Below, one piece after another: positions 43,274 to 52,916 of a stretch of DNA of 64,000 nt. Position numbers and translations under genes: made by a program. Below the pieces are notes generated by a model. The model saw only the letters and a program-made list of their open reading frames with translations. It was not told the DNA's origin and did no database searches. Source of the DNA: Gliomastix tumulicola. Taxonomy: Eukaryota; Ascomycota; Sordariomycetes; Hypocreales; Bionectriaceae. Location: the NCBI GenBank assembly GCA_001599755.1, contig BCHX01000001.1:7316001-7380000 (forward strand), read 5' to 3'. The stretch's first letter is position 1. Each line of letters begins with the position of its first letter.

Positions 43274-44667
43274 TCACTTCTGCTCCTGTCCGCCTCGTAT
43301 GCGCTCCATGGACCATTCTGCCTCAGCGGCCCAGGGCGAGCCTTGGAGCAATGCCGCCACCGACCCGGTGAGCGCGTCTGTCCATCCGTCAAGGTACCAT
43401 GAATCCTCTTCTGCGAGACTCAGGACCACGCAGTAATAGGAGAAGACGACGAGCGCTGGAGGGCTGCGTCTCCGGATGAGATCCATGAAGCTGTCGCCAA
43501 CAATCATGGGCCAGAAGTGAAGGATACGCTGCTCCGGGGTGGAGAAGAGGTTGGGACCCGGAATGGTCTCGGTGCAGTCAAGCAGGCACAGGATCCCCTG
43601 ATCCATTATCCTCGTGAGCTCGTCGGATTCACTGTGAGGCGAGGCATAGATCTTGGACCGGAGATCATGAAGTCTGATGCGCATGGACGGCAAGAGCAGC
43701 GGGTCGTCGAGGGTGACTGGCGTAGAGTCGTAGAAGTCGTTCGATGGTGCTCTGTGTCGCTTCTCTGCTGCGACCATGTCAATGGCAATTGTACCTCGGA
43801 GGATGGCAAAGATCTCGAGAATCGCAATCAGCGGTGCCGCCGGGTCGGGCGAGTCATCGTTCTTGAGCCTGGAGGCGAATGTGGTTGGTATGAGGAACGA
43901 CGACGCGGCAAAGAGGGCATAGTTGCTCGATTCTGTCAGGTTATCGAACAGCGCTTCCCGAAGTCCAGCCAGACCGAGCGCTTGATGCTGAGCAGCTTTC
44001 GCAGAGTACGCATGCCGCAGTTCCGGCTGGAGGAATGCAAGATGAAAGGCCGAGACGGCGAGAATTTGGTGCAAGAGGTAGGGGTAATGGACCGCTAAGC
44101 GAGGTATGTCTGTCCGCATGACATTGTGAGCTCTGTCAGAGCCCCCGAGCGTTTGCCATGTGACGGAAGTATAGTGGTGCATCAGCTCAAGGTCTGACAC
44201 CCAGGTCTCTTTTGAGTATGTATAGCTCTCTGAAGACACATCGTCGTCGTGACGGGAGGCTGCTGGTGTAGGATGCCCTTGATTGGGAGAAGCTGGTGCC
44301 GGGAGGAGGGGTCTCGGAAGAATATGTGCTTTGAAGGCATCTGGAGATGATATGACACGTGCTTTGTATCTGGGTTTTGGCTGCTGAAGTCCCGATCAGC
44401 GCGAGCTCTTAAGCATACCGATCAGTGTGTCTATGATGACACGTACAGGGGTTTCATGTTGCGAGCAATCGACAAGACTGCAGGTCACTTGGTGCCTTAC
44501 GCAGGCGCTACATGGACGCCCCTCGTCACACTCAAATGCCGACGTGTTAGCAACAGGAGGCCGATATAATGGATTATGCGATCGCCTTTTTCCCCTCCAC
44601 TCACCTTGACACGTCTCTCTTTGCACTTGGTGCAGCCATTTCTGGACTTCTTGTATCCTATCCCCAT
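43274..44667 (-). CDS. Zn2Cys6 transcription factor (Upc2-like C-terminal region)
   Basis: Three exons, complement(43274..44383, 44447..44530, 44605..44667), give 418 aa. The cluster C12-x2-C15-x6-C22-x5-C28-x2-C31-x6-C38 is rebuilt only after removing intron 1, which splits it after RRVK. A Pro-rich linker follows (QPKPRYKARVISSPDAFKAHILP), then WVSDLELMHHYTSVTW...RLAVHYPYLLHQILAVSAFHLAF, typical of the sterol-uptake-control type regulators. Intron 1 must end in GAG, a rare acceptor. The target is unknown; immediate neighbours are a serine hydrolase and the small Zn2Cys6 gene. Confidence 0.85.
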
Positions 44668-45323
44668 ACTGCTCTGGCAGCCAACCACATGAGGTTGCGA
44701 AGGCGAGAGTGCATGAATCGGGCCACAATGAGATTAGCTGTTTCCCTGTTTAAAGCTGGCCGACCGGAGATATTCCTGGACCGTGCGATGGGAGACGGGC
44801 CACAGCCAATCAGCACAGGGATTCGCTTCGCTGATCGTAGTAAGGAGGCTTGCGTTGGGTAAATGGTGCGGGCAAGCGAAGGGGGAGAAGAATTTAAGGG
44901 CGACGACTGATTCATAGCACACCACCCATGGGCAAAAGCCTGGGGTCAGCCGGGACGAGCCAATGAGAGCAGGATGCGAAGCCGAGGAAGAGAGGAGCTA
45001 GCACAGTTCTGTCTTGGCTGGGGCCGAGCTGGCGGATCTCTCAACCCCCTCACTCAGGCCCGGTGACATTGAGAATTTGAGCATGGAGACTGTCGGGCTG
45101 CTCCTCAATCCCGGAGACTCCACTGAAATTGTCCGAGGACCTCGGGGGCCCCCGATTTTTTCACGACTTCAACGGCTTCGATTTCGAGAGTTTGTGCAGG
45201 TGCAGGTGTAAGTGAGGTTGAAGATTGCAGGCTCATTGCGAAGCGAGTATTATTCATGGCGAGAGGAGTTTGCTACACGTCAAATACAAGGAAATCAAGT
45301 TCAAGTTCACCATCCAGCTCATG
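44668..45323. other. intergenic
   Basis: About 650 bases between two minus-strand Zn2Cys6 genes. No gene recognised; the sequence does not continue the small Zn2Cys6 protein. Confidence 0.5.
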
Positions 45324-45940
45324 TCAACCCGTCCCCAACCCCGGCGACGCCCCGTTTTGTCCCATCAATGATGTCCTGTGCCCCTCACTGCCCGTCTGTG
45401 TCTGTCCCGATGGTCTGGGTCTCAGCTCGAACTCGGAGCTGATGATCTTGTTGCAGTACTGTCGCCTGCTTTCGGCAATGAAATGCTGAATCTGCTGGTC
45501 CGAATATCCTCCCCTGGGCTCCAGGGACGAGGAACTGCGTTCCCCAATGTTTGTTGTTGTTGTTGCTGTGCTCGCTGCTGACTCTGGCGAGCCCCTCTCA
45601 ATTGAGGGGACTGGCGGAACAGCAAGCTGTAGTAGGAGCTGCTCGAAGTGCTCCAGTCTCGCAATCATTTCCCTGGCCCTCTGGCGACGTCTGCGCGGAG
45701 GCGCTGGTGTAGTCGGGAGGCAAGGGATTCCAAGCTGCAGTAAGCGTTAGCACCAGTTGTCCACTGATTGGAACTCTTAGGGATGCTCAAAGGGGACGGG
45801 TCTGGACGCAATGATGACTGTCTGACCTTCATGCAGAGTGAGCAGGTGCTCCTCTTGTCGCACTTCTTCTTCCTCTGCTTGCATGTTTGGCAGGAAAGCT
45901 TCTTGATGCAGGCCGTCTGTGTTATAGTGGTAGTAGCCAT
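45324..45940 (-). CDS. small stand-alone Zn2Cys6 protein (174 aa), divergent from the PDR pump
   Basis: Two exons, complement(45324..45734, 45827..45940), give 174 aa. Splicing (donor GTCAGA, TGCTAAC branch, CAG acceptor) completes the cluster C17-x2-C20-x6-C27-x5-C33-x2-C36-x6-C43, whose last Cys comes from exon 2 (LGIPC). A basic stretch (PPRRRRQRARE) and a short coiled coil (MIARLEHFEQLLLQLAVPP) follow, then a Ser/Thr-rich tail. There is no fungal_trans domain, and the protein is far shorter than the usual 500-900 aa. The frame ends at a single stop with no downstream exon visible. It lies head to head with the ABC transporter at 46743 and is a good candidate local regulator of it, either as a dimerising repressor or a partner of a full-size factor. 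This is inference. Confidence 0.8.
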
Positions 45941-46742
45941 GGTGAGCTGCGTCCCGAATGGCAAAAGATGATAAGAAATCCTAGAACTTGCGTCACAGCG
46001 GTGGATGGCGGCGTTAAGTGTAGTTAACCGGAGGAAAATGAGGATGGGCCGTGGGAGAAGGCGCCATGCGTTGCCAATCCACTTAAGTACGAAATTTATT
46101 TATACTGTCACTTTGGCTAAATCGCTTCTTAAGAGACCCAACACTCGTTAAGCCAGCGATATATGCCAAGACCGGTGGCGGAGTGGCGGGTTCATAGAGG
46201 ACCCCTCGTCTTGGGGGAGGGGGTTCAGTGCATTTCAGTGCACCCCCTGCACTGCTAGCATGATCCGATGCCCCTTTTCAGACCCTCCTTCCGCTCTCAC
46301 ACACCCGTGTCTGTATATCCTTGACGTCTTCTTGCGAGTTTATCTGTAAGCAATGCATCTTCTCGGCCAGGAGATCTCGGGGTCTTCAGTTCTATCGGAA
46401 CCCGGTTAGTCGGGAAATTCCTGCATCCCGCCTGGGAGGACTGAAAAAAAATAATTTGGGTATTAAATAGATATTCCATTCTTTCATCTCTAGACATCAT
46501 CAGTCCTTACTCAGGGACATCTTTCTTCGCTACCCTCGTTGCACGCCCACGGCTTCTGCTCTGTAGTTGATTGTCTTTCCTCTGTCGACTTTTTATATCG
46601 ATTTCTCCCAACTTTGCCAAGGCGTCGAGGAGCTTCTACACTACATTCACTAATACGGTCAGTCCAAGTCACATGTCCAGCACGTGGCCCGGCACTTGGG
46701 GAGTCAAAGTACTAAAGGCATCTCCCGATTTAGGACACCGGC
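45941..46742. promoter_or_regulatory. divergent promoter between small Zn2Cys6 gene and PDR ABC transporter
   Basis: This 802-bp interval contains CGG-N3-CGG-N5-CGG at 46173-46189, a duplicated TTCAGTGCA (46224-46232 and 46234-46242), a perfect 7-bp inverted repeat (46236-46254) and a weak TATA-like ATTAAATAG near 46462. A 5'-UTR intron for the transporter is possible but not shown. Confidence 0.55.
46236..46254. promoter_or_regulatory. perfect inverted repeat CAGTGCA-C5-TGCACTG
   Basis: Arms of 7 bp are separated by CCCCC, and the left arm is also part of a direct TTCAGTGCA repeat just to the left. It is placed ~490 bp upstream of the PDR start and ~300 bp from the small Zn2Cys6 start. Candidate dimer-binding site or RNA hairpin. 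Confidence 0.5.
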
Positions 46743-49700
46743 ATGTCAGACAGTCCCCCACGCAGCAGGGGAGACTCTCAAAAGTCGCAACAAACCCTTA
46801 CCGCTGCCGCCAACAACATGGGCAAGTCGCTGCCGGAGCGAGATTCGTCGGACTTGAATCCAACAATCGAGGATGACAGCATCGGCGAGGGTGAAGCCTT
46901 GGAGATGGAGCGTCGGCAATCTGCCGTCCAGGAACTGGCACGTCGCATCTCGCGTCACTCCAGGAGCGGCACCATCGCAGAGTCTGCCCCCGACATCTTC
47001 ACCAACACGGATCCCGACTCGCCTCTGAACCCAGCCGGTGAGAAGTTCAGCGCGCGTGCCTGGGCTACCTCGCTGTCCAGCTACACCTCCAAGCACGGGG
47101 CTGGCTTCCGCAAGACGGGCTTCTGCTTCCAGAACCTGAATGTCTTCGGCTATGGCACCGAGACAGACCACCAGACCGACGTGGGCAATGTCATCGTCGA
47201 CGCTCCAGGCATGCTGCGCAGACTCTTCTCTGCCAACCGTGGCCAGCGCCGCATCGATATCCTGAGGGACTTTGACGGCGTCGTCAACTCAGGCGAGATG
47301 CTCGTCGTCTTGGGACCCCCCGGCTCTGGCTGCTCGACCTTTCTCAAGTCAATCGCCGGCGAGACCAATGGCATCTACACGGACAAGGCTGCCTACCTGA
47401 ACTATCAGGGCATCACCGCTAAGGAGATGCACAGCCACCACAAGGGCGAGGCGATCTACACTGCCGAGGTCGACATCCACTTCCCCATGCTCTCCGTCGG
47501 CGACACGCTCACCTTTGCGTCGCGGGCCCGTTGCCCCCGTACTGTCCCCCACGGCATCACTCATAATCAGTTCTGTGACCACATGCGTGATGTGGTCATG
47601 AGCATGTACGGCATCGGACATACCGTCAACACTCGTGTCGGCAATGAGTACATTCGTGGCGTCTCCGGAGGCGAGCGGAAACGAGTAACCATTGCCGAGG
47701 CTACGCTGTCGAATGCACCGCTTCAGTGCTGGGATAACTCTACCCGAGGCCTTGACTCGGCCAATGCAATCGAGTTCTGCAAGACCCTGAGGCTGCAATC
47801 GGAGCTGTTTGGACAGACCTGCGCCGTGTCTATCTATCAAGCGCCTCAGGCGGCGTATGATCTGTTTGACAAGGTCGCGGTCCTCTACGAAGGACGCCAG
47901 ATCTTCTTCGGTCGCGCGGATCAAGCCAAGGACTACTTTGTCAACCTTGGCTTCGAGTGTCCTGCGCGCCAGACCACGCCTGACTTCCTCACCTCCATGA
48001 CCGCCGCTGGTGAGCGTATCCCCAAGCAGGGTTGGGAGAACCGTGTCCCTCGAACGCCCGACGAGTTTGCGACCTGCTGGAAGAACAGCAACGAGTACAA
48101 AGTGCTGCATCTGGAGATCGAGGCCTACAAGAACAAGTACGTCATTGACGGCCAGCATGCCGACGATTTCCGTGCCCACAAGCAGTCCACTCAAGGCAAG
48201 GGTCAGAGGCTCAAGTCTCCATTCACCCTCACCTATGGACAGCAAGTCAAGTTGTGTCTGTGGCGAGGATGGAAGAGGCTGCTTGGCGACCCCTCACTCA
48301 CGCTCTTCGCCCTCATCGCCAACTCGGCCATCGCCCTCATCATGTCGTCTCTCTTCTACAACCTCAAGCCTGACACCAACTCCTTCTACGGCCGCACAGC
48401 CATCCTGTTCGTCGCTATCCTCGCCAACGCGTTCTCCAGCGCCCTGGAAATCCTGACCCAATATGCCCAACGGCCGATCGTGGAGAAGCATAACCGTTAC
48501 GGGTTCTATCATCCCTCTGCCGAGGCGTTCTCGTCTGTGATTGTCGATCTGCCATACAAGTTCGCCAACAGTGTCTTCTACAACCTGATCCTGTATTTCA
48601 TGACCAACCTCCGTCGCGAGCCAGGCGCCTATTTCTTCTTCTGGCTCGTGGTTGTGCTGATGGTCCTGTCCATGTCAGGCGTGTTCCGCCTCATGGCCGC
48701 GGTGTCCAGAACCCTTGATCAGGCCCTGGTTCCAGCAGCCGTCATGATTCTTGCCATGGTCATCTTTACTGGGTTCGTCATACCCGTCGACTATATGCTC
48801 GGTTGGTGCCGGTGGATCAACTATGTCGACCCCGTGGCCTATGGCTTCGAGGCCCTCATGATCAACGAGTTCCAGGGGCGTGAGTTCGAATGCGTGTCCT
48901 TCGTCCCCAACAGCCTGGTGCCTGGCTACGAGAACGTCACGCTGGCAAATCAGGCCTGCACTACCGTCGGATCAAGGCCGGGGTCAAATGTTGTCCGAGG
49001 CGAAGACTACTTCGTGGGCCAGTACTCGTACGCATCCTCGCACAAGTGGCGCAATGTTGGCATTCTCATCGCTTTTGCCGTCGCCCTTCATTTTCTCTAC
49101 TTTGTTGCCACCGAGGTCATCTCCGCCAAGAAGTCCAAGGGAGAAATCCTGGTATTCAGGAAGGGACATGTCCCTGCATTCAGCAGCAAGACTGACGCCG
49201 AGGGAACCGTCTCTGGCCCGTCTACCATTGTTGAGAAGCACGCGGAGCCCGGTTCCGACGAAGGTAATATCCAGGCGTCCACAAGCGTGTTCCACTGGCA
49301 GAATGTCTGCTACGACATCAAGATTAAGGGCGAGCCTCGGAGGATTCTCGACAACGTGGATGGCTGGGTCAAGCCAGGCACACTCACGGCGCTTATGGGT
49401 GTCTCGGGAGCAGGAAAGACGACGCTGCTCGACTGCCTGGCCGACCGAATCTCGATGGGTGTCATTACTGGAGAGATGTTGGTCGACGGCAAGCTCCGGG
49501 ACGAGTCATTCCAGCGCAAAACCGGATACGTCCAGCAGCAAGATCTTCACCTAGAGACGACCACTGTCCGCGAGGCCCTGACTTTTAGTGCCGTGCTTCG
49601 CCAGCCAGCCAGCACGCCATACGCCGAGAAGATTGCATATGTGGACGAGGTTATCAATCTGCTCGATATGAAGCCCTACGCTGATGCTGTCGTGGGCGTG

Positions 49701-51218
49701 CTGGGTGAAGGGCTCAACGTCGAACAGAGAAAGCGGTTGACTATCGGAGTTGAGCTTGCAGCCAGGCCGCCCTTGCTTCTGTTCGTGGATGAGCCAACGT
49801 CTGGTCTGGACTCGCAGACCTCTTGGGCTATTCTTGACCTGCTGGAAAAGCTTTCCAAGGCCGGGCAGTCCGTCCTCTGCACTATTCACCAGCCATCCGC
49901 CATGCTCTTCCAGCGCTTCGACCGTCTGCTTTTCCTTGCTAAAGGGGGGAAGACTGTTTACTTTGGTGATATTGGAAAGAATTCGGAGACTATGACGTCC
50001 TATTTCGAGCGCCACGGTGCTCCCAAATGCTTACCTGAGGAGAACCCGGCTGAATGGATGCTTTCCGCCATTGGCGCTGCTCCCGGATCCAACACCGACA
50101 TTGACTGGCATCAGGCTTGGAGACAGAGCCAGGAATACGAAGACGTGCAGCGAGAACTTGAGCAGCTCAAGTCTGGCCACGAAGCTCGTCGACCTTCGAC
50201 TGCTTTGGAACTTGTTGATGCAAAGCAGGAATTTGCTGCGCCTCTCGGAGACCAATTCTTCATCGTCACCCTGCGCGTCTTCCAGCAGCTCTGGCGAACT
50301 CCCTCGTACATCTACTCCAAGTTCATTCTCTGCCTGTCCATCTCTCTGTTCATCGGTCTGGTCTTCCTGAACGCACCTCTCAGTATCCAAGGCATGCAGA
50401 ACCAAATGTTTGCCATCTTCAACATTCTGAGCATCTTCGGGCAGCTCGTGCAGCAGCAAATGCCTCACTTTGTGACTCAAAGATCCCTCTATGAAGTCCG
50501 TGAACGGCCCTCGAAGACATACAGCTGGAAGATCTTCATGTTGTCGCAGATTGTGGTGGAGATCCCCTGGAACACATTCATGTCTGTCATCATGTTTGTG
50601 TGCGTCTACTATCCAGTTGGATTTGACAAGAACGCGGCTGCCACTGGGACAGAGGTTGAGCGGGGTGCATTGATGTGGCTTCTGTTCTTCCAGTTCATGA
50701 TCTTCACCTGCACCTTTGCCCACGCCTGCATCTGCATCACCGACACGGCCGAAGCCGGTGGCAACCTCGCCAACGTCTTGTTCATGATGTGTCTCCTCTT
50801 CTGCGGTGTGCTGGCGCCTCCAAGTGCCATGCCGGGCTTCTGGATCTGGATGTACAGGATCTCGCCCTTCACATACTGGATATCTGCTGTGCTCTCTACC
50901 AGCATGGCGAACGCGGATGTCACTTGCACCTCAAACGAGCTGGTCCCCGTCATCCCGCCCAACGGCACATCCTGCGGCGACTATCTTGGACCATTTGCCA
51001 CTGCACTAGATGGGTACTTGGCCGACGAGAGCGCCACGGACGAGTGTCTCTACTGTCCGATCTCAAGCACCAACTCGTTCCTGACGCAGGTCAGCTCCAA
51101 CTATGAAAATCGCTGGCGTGACTTTGGCATTGGATGGGCCTTTGTCGTCGCCAACATTGTCGCGGCCCTGTTTCTATACTGGCTGGTGAGGATGCCAAAG
51201 GGGAAGAAGAAGAACTGA
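46743..51218 (+). CDS. full-size PDR-type ABC transporter (ABC-G, CDR family)
   Basis: A single exon of 1491 aa, the usual full-size length, in (NBD-TMD)x2 order. NBD1 has Walker A GPPGSGCSTFLKSIAGE (Cys in place of Lys) with canonical signature VSGGERKRVTIAEATL and degenerate Walker B QCWDNSTRGLDSAN. NBD2 has canonical Walker A GVSGAGKTTLLDCLADR and Walker B LLLFVDEPTSGLDSQTSW but a degenerate signature LNVEQRKRLTI. This asymmetry is normal for PDR pumps. TMD1 begins ~VKLCLWRGWKRLLGDPSLT; TMD2 ends ILVVANIVAALFLYWLV-like. N-terminal SPPRSRGDSQ and acidic/Ser segments are likely phosphorylated. It exports hydrophobic drugs and azoles at the plasma membrane. Expression is probably controlled by a Zn2Cys6 factor; a candidate is its divergent neighbour. 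Confidence 0.95.
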   Translation: MSDSPPRSRGDSQKSQQTLTAAANNMGKSLPERDSSDLNPTIEDDSIGEGEALEMERRQSAVQELARRISRHSRSGTIAESAPDIFTNTDPDSPLNPAGEKFSARAWATSLSSYTSKHGAGFRKTGFCFQNLNVFGYGTETDHQTDVGNVIVDAPGMLRRLFSANRGQRRIDILRDFDGVVNSGEMLVVLGPPGSGCSTFLKSIAGETNGIYTDKAAYLNYQGITAKEMHSHHKGEAIYTAEVDIHFPMLSVGDTLTFASRARCPRTVPHGITHNQFCDHMRDVVMSMYGIGHTVNTRVGNEYIRGVSGGERKRVTIAEATLSNAPLQCWDNSTRGLDSANAIEFCKTLRLQSELFGQTCAVSIYQAPQAAYDLFDKVAVLYEGRQIFFGRADQAKDYFVNLGFECPARQTTPDFLTSMTAAGERIPKQGWENRVPRTPDEFATCWKNSNEYKVLHLEIEAYKNKYVIDGQHADDFRAHKQSTQGKGQRLKSPFTLTYGQQVKLCLWRGWKRLLGDPSLTLFALIANSAIALIMSSLFYNLKPDTNSFYGRTAILFVAILANAFSSALEILTQYAQRPIVEKHNRYGFYHPSAEAFSSVIVDLPYKFANSVFYNLILYFMTNLRREPGAYFFFWLVVVLMVLSMSGVFRLMAAVSRTLDQALVPAAVMILAMVIFTGFVIPVDYMLGWCRWINYVDPVAYGFEALMINEFQGREFECVSFVPNSLVPGYENVTLANQACTTVGSRPGSNVVRGEDYFVGQYSYASSHKWRNVGILIAFAVALHFLYFVATEVISAKKSKGEILVFRKGHVPAFSSKTDAEGTVSGPSTIVEKHAEPGSDEGNIQASTSVFHWQNVCYDIKIKGEPRRILDNVDGWVKPGTLTALMGVSGAGKTTLLDCLADRISMGVITGEMLVDGKLRDESFQRKTGYVQQQDLHLETTTVREALTFSAVLRQPASTPYAEKIAYVDEVINLLDMKPYADAVVGVLGEGLNVEQRKRLTIGVELAARPPLLLFVDEPTSGLDSQTSWAILDLLEKLSKAGQSVLCTIHQPSAMLFQRFDRLLFLAKGGKTVYFGDIGKNSETMTSYFERHGAPKCLPEENPAEWMLSAIGAAPGSNTDIDWHQAWRQSQEYEDVQRELEQLKSGHEARRPSTALELVDAKQEFAAPLGDQFFIVTLRVFQQLWRTPSYIYSKFILCLSISLFIGLVFLNAPLSIQGMQNQMFAIFNILSIFGQLVQQQMPHFVTQRSLYEVRERPSKTYSWKIFMLSQIVVEIPWNTFMSVIMFVCVYYPVGFDKNAAATGTEVERGALMWLLFFQFMIFTCTFAHACICITDTAEAGGNLANVLFMMCLLFCGVLAPPSAMPGFWIWMYRISPFTYWISAVLSTSMANADVTCTSNELVPVIPPNGTSCGDYLGPFATALDGYLADESATDECLYCPISSTNSFLTQVSSNYENRWRDFGIGWAFVVANIVAALFLYWLVRMPKGKKKN

Positions 51219-51773
51219 AGGAGGGAGAGGGGGGAAGGGGGAAGATTCATAACGCTGCCACGCGTATTCCGTTCATTTCAATGTTTCGTTGCGTAATTTC
51301 TCATTCGACGCAGATAGACTTTCGTTTGTCTCTTTTATCTTTTATCTTTAAACACATGAAGCCTCTAGGGGCATAGGTTCGGGTAGATATTTACCACCAG
51401 ATGGCCTCTCATTCCAGCAGTAATAGAATTTTGCTCGTGCGCTATTTGAAGAATGCCCTCTATCTTTGGGTATGACGGTCTCATATTAATATCAGCGGGC
51501 ATAGACGAATCGACACTAGCAAGGTCTGGCTAGACTGAAATCATAGATTGTTTAATGGATAGCTTGCGTCAACTAAAGCTAGATGTCGGCCAGCACCCCA
51601 GCTCACGAATAGCGAGCTCCAAGAAGAGAAGATAGAACCAGGTGCGATAAAGCCGCCGCCCTGTCGCAGCAGTGAGACCGCCTGCTCCTCCAAAAAATGG
51701 CCCCCGGCGCCCCAAACTGACCGTCCCTTGAGCAATGCTCTCTCAGCCTGAGCATGGAATGCCACACTGGCCA
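51219..51773. other. intergenic, convergent 3' ends
   Basis: About 555 bases beginning with an A/G-rich 3' flank of the pump gene. A short antisense frame at 51541-51777 is not supported. Confidence 0.5.
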
Positions 51774-52395
51774 TCAATGAAGGCCAAGTTCGCGTCGCAC
51801 CGTGAGGCGGACTTCTTCGGGAAGCTCCTGACCGCAGAGGGCGTCCTCCAGCTTCTCCCGGAGAAAAGGCTGCAGAAATCGGATACTTTCCTTGGTCCTT
51901 TCATGATGCCTGTCGACGACCGCCTTGGCCACCCGCTTGAAGAGCTCGTCCGAAGCAACTGGGCCACCCTGCTCTTCGAGGTGCGCAAGTTGTGCAGCCG
52001 AATGCCGCGTGGTTTCCACCATGACGTGCATCGCGCGCGCCTGCTGCAGAGCTGCATCGACCTTGGGGAAACCAGTCGAAATGGGAGCCTCGGCATAGTC
52101 GTTGATGATGCGCAGAGCCGCCTCGGTCGGGAGCAGAGGGATGTTCAGGCTCGGAGCATCCATCTCAAGGAGTCGACCGAGGTATCGCTCTAGTGGTGTG
52201 CCGTTAGTAAGGGCGCGTAGGAAAGTGCACAGTAATGCCCCAACACTTACCGATGTCGTCATCAAGAGCCTGGCGCTCTTTGGCTGGCTTGCGCTCAGGA
52301 TCATTGCGAGCAGGCGACATCTGTCGAAGGAGGAGGACGGTCGCCACAAGGCACCAAAAGACTGCTAGGAGGGCGAAGAAAGAGGCGGATTCCAT
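51774..52395 (-). CDS. hypothetical single-pass membrane protein
   Basis: Two exons, complement(51774..52189, 52251..52395), give 186 aa, joined by a 61-nt intron with a GTAAGT donor, an ACTAAC branch and a TAG acceptor (DDDIERYLGRLLEMDAPS across the join). The N-terminus ESASFFALLAVFWCLVATVLLLRQM is one membrane span; the rest is a helical, soluble domain with many Leu, Glu and Arg (ALQQARAMHVMVETTRHSAAQLAHLEEQ). No family recognised. It follows the GTPase gene in the same direction with a 521-base gap. Confidence 0.65.
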
Positions 52396-52916
52396 AGTCT
52401 CGTCGACAGAAGAGTGGTTGGAAGTGATTTTGTGCCTCAAGCGTCAAGGCAAAATGCTGATAGAGTACTGCAGCTGGAATGGGTAGTCCAAGAACGATAG
52501 ACCGCGAGGGGTTGGGAGGTGGCAAGATGAAGGAGGCAGATGCAAAAGGAAACTGGAGGAACGAAGAAGGTGAGAAAAAGAAAAGCGCATCAATATGACA
52601 CGTCATCACACTGTCACTTGCAAGCCGGCAAATTTTGCGTTGGCTTAGCTGTATCACCATATGCAGGCTCCCGTCGTGTAATCTCGGAGTAGCAGGAGGA
52701 GTGGTCACTTCAGCTCTGCAAACGCAGCGCCTGTACAACATACTTGCTGCTTCTGGGCAAGACCGGAGAATCTTCCCGTGTTTGGATCTCGCAGCCATTA
52801 AATGCTCTTTCAGCTTACCCGTGGGAAAGGACGCGAGCCAGCGCCGGCTTCTGGCGCTTGATGCCAATTCAAGTTTCAAACGACAATGTGCATTTTCCGA
52901 CGACGTATGTATCATA
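52396..52916. other. intergenic
   Basis: About 520 bases between the GTPase 3' end and the small membrane protein. No gene recognised. Confidence 0.5.

Noticed and set aside
46141..46200. Possible tRNA-like segment around the tandem GGTGGCGGAGTGGCGGG
   Set aside because: No acceptor-stem complementarity or B-box; better explained as CGG triplets in a promoter.
47349..48245. 298-codon minus-strand open frame opposite the PDR transporter
   Set aside because: Antisense shadow of a strongly biased coding sequence, no family features.
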